Shown here piece after piece: positions 62,895-64,000 of a DNA stretch of 64,000 bases (positions are counted from its first letter, which is position 1; every line of letters starts with the position of its first letter). The stretch spans positions 1 to 64,000 of the forward strand of contig NZ_JAKZAH010000019.1 in assembly GCF_023156245.1 (NCBI RefSeq). The letters run 5' to 3'. The stretch is from Marinobacter bryozoorum. GTDB lineage: Bacteria > Pseudomonadota > Gammaproteobacteria > Pseudomonadales > Oleiphilaceae. A program made the translations under genes and the position numbers. The notes under the pieces were generated by a model. The model worked only from the letters and a program-made list of their open reading frames with translations, had not been told where the DNA came from and made no database searches.

Positions 62895-64000
62895 CTATCC
62901 CTCGAGATTGCCAGCCCAGCGGGTAACGGCATCATGCACCACGGACACCGGCAGGAATTCCTGTTCCAGTCGGCCCCGGTCAGACCGGAGCAGCAGGTTG
63001 TAAAGCATAGCTTCTTCCCGGGTCAGTCCCGGCGGAATCATTTCAGATGCCGGCTGTGGTTCTTCCACAGCGTTTTCGGGGGCAAACCGTTCAAAGGTGA
63101 GTCTGTCCATCAAGAGTGGCGTCAGTCGTGACAGGTGCTCCCTGGCACGACCCAGCATGGCCAGTCCCCAGGTATCCAGGTCACCCCAATAGGCCACGAC
63201 TTTGTCGGCCAGCCAGGGGGCCTGCAACCAGGACAGGTTAAGGCCTGATCCCAGTACTGCGATGGTATCGATTGTTTGCGGTAATTGGTGCAGGCAGCGC
63301 TCGTTTTCCACCAGTATCAAGTGACCGGCCGGTAACGGAGTATTCTGCAATTCCCGGGCCCGGACCCGCATTTGTGAGAAGGGCAGCAAAGACCCATCCA
63401 GGTCGGCGACCGGTAACCAGTGGTGGCCTTCGTCTTCAGCGCCCAGGAAGGCCTCCAGGCCGGTTTCGCTGGCCTGGCCGTCGAACCGGATGTCCAGCAT
63501 CAGGGTGACCAGCTGGCGGTTGCGCTCGAAGAACTTGCTGTCGGTGCCGGCGACTGACAGCGCCCTGAGGGGCTTGCCGTCGGCGCAGCCGGGCTGGAGC
63601 TGGAGGGCAACCTCGCCGCTGCGAATGACGTCGCTCTCCGGTTTGTCCAACACCAGGCTGCGCCGGCGTACGATCAATGAGTGAAAGCGTGGGTCCAGGG
63701 CGGAGGCGAGGCGACTCAGGGCGTCGTATTCCCGTCTGACCTCGCTGCTTGCCGTGGCCTGCACCCATTGGCTGGGGGATTCCAGTGTCCAGTGGGTGGG
63801 AATGTCGATGGCTTCGCTGGTGCTCTGGAAGCGGACCGGCTGCCACTGGACCTGCCCGATCGTCACCTCCCGCCATTGCCGCAGATGTTCCCGCACTTGC
63901 CCGATTTTGTCCCGGACCGCTGCGCCGGTGGGCTTGCCGATGGCCAGGGTGAGCGGCCAGCTCTCCGGTCGCAACAGGCGCTGTTCCCGCAGGTCTGCAT
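62895..64000 (-). CDS. jetD: Wadjet system protein JetD (partial, 5' end beyond window)
   Basis: The frame is open through the right edge (about 368 codons visible); the apparent start at 63974 is an internal TTG, and residues ADLREQRLLRPESWPLTLAI continue upstream. The N-terminal part matches DUF3322 and the C-terminal part DUF2220, a Toprim-like nuclease domain with LILVENERCLHQLP and VVAYWGDLDTWGLAML. JetD is the topoisomerase-VI-related nuclease of Wadjet, the SMC-like system (JetA-C) that removes plasmids. jetABC would lie to the right, outside the window. It converges on the AbiE operon. Confidence 0.85.
   Translation of the reverse strand, partial: ADLREQRLLRPESWPLTLAIGKPTGAAVRDKIGQVREHLRQWREVTIGQVQWQPVRFQSTSEAIDIPTHWTLESPSQWVQATASSEVRREYDALSRLASALDPRFHSLIVRRRSLVLDKPESDVIRSGEVALQLQPGCADGKPLRALSVAGTDSKFFERNRQLVTLMLDIRFDGQASETGLEAFLGAEDEGHHWLPVADLDGSLLPFSQMRVRARELQNTPLPAGHLILVENERCLHQLPQTIDTIAVLGSGLNLSWLQAPWLADKVVAYWGDLDTWGLAMLGRAREHLSRLTPLLMDRLTFERFAPENAVEEPQPASEMIPPGLTREEAMLYNLLLRSDRGRLEQEFLPVSVVHDAVTRWAGNLEG

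Overview
The window looks like a chromosomal segment of a motile marine gammaproteobacterium, most probably Marinobacter or a close relative. This is an inference from the FliC/FlaG/FliD/FliS set, the YajQ, FxsA-GroES-GroEL, PurE/PurK and ArgG proteins, and a GspN-GspC-GspD cluster; no marker such as 16S rRNA is present. Coding is dense and GC-rich, apart from AT-richer accessory patches.

Left part (1-17.6 kb): a flagellar filament locus broken up by accessory DNA. An enoyl-CoA hydratase is followed by the wreckage of two toxin-antitoxin (TA) modules (a BrnT/BrnA remnant and a truncated ParE with intact ParD). A 731-residue flagellin on the minus strand and a 635-residue flagellin on the plus strand enclose about 7.5 kb holding an aldehyde dehydrogenase, two hypothetical genes, a Phd/VapC module, an orphan BrnA, a RAYT-type HUH transposase and an array of about 250-bp repeats. 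The array starts inside the transposase gene, and one copy is fused in frame to a small Cys/His-rich protein. FlaG, FliD and FliS follow, with good sigma-28 promoters before the second flagellin and FliD. Dispersed CACGGAA and AGGGCGAACGG repeats and a DUF2442/DUF4160 pair close the region.

Middle (17.8-38.7 kb): mostly core genes. These are argG, a MazF-like TA module, yajQ, an AmpG-like permease, an alkyltransferase-like protein, fxsA, groESL with a sigma-32 promoter, type II secretion gspN/C/D, LemA and an HtpX-like protease, a GGDEF/EAL protein with a degenerate GGDEF site, sodB, purE/purK with a long perfect inverted repeat between them, a coiled-coil membrane protein, and a tRNA cluster (Val-Asp-Val).

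Right part (38.8-60.7 kb): a CHASE2 histidine kinase, a FecR/LysM-like surface protein and an OmpR-type regulator form one signalling cluster. Then come topB, bolA, a YciO-type protein, an SDR, and a molybdenum hydroxylase cluster (cytochrome c, 2Fe-2S subunit, molybdopterin subunit, MobA-like protein, with convergent XdhC). MtfA, a DJ-1 protein, a semialdehyde dehydrogenase, an amidase and an outer-membrane beta-barrel follow.

Right edge (60.8-64 kb): a defence patch made of an AbiEi/AbiEii type IV toxin-antitoxin operon, a short scar that joins remnants of two helicases, and the 3' part of a Wadjet jetD gene running off the window. The most unusual structures are the RAYT-tail repeat array with its in-frame fusion, the collapsed TA loci, and the helicase scar beside jetD.
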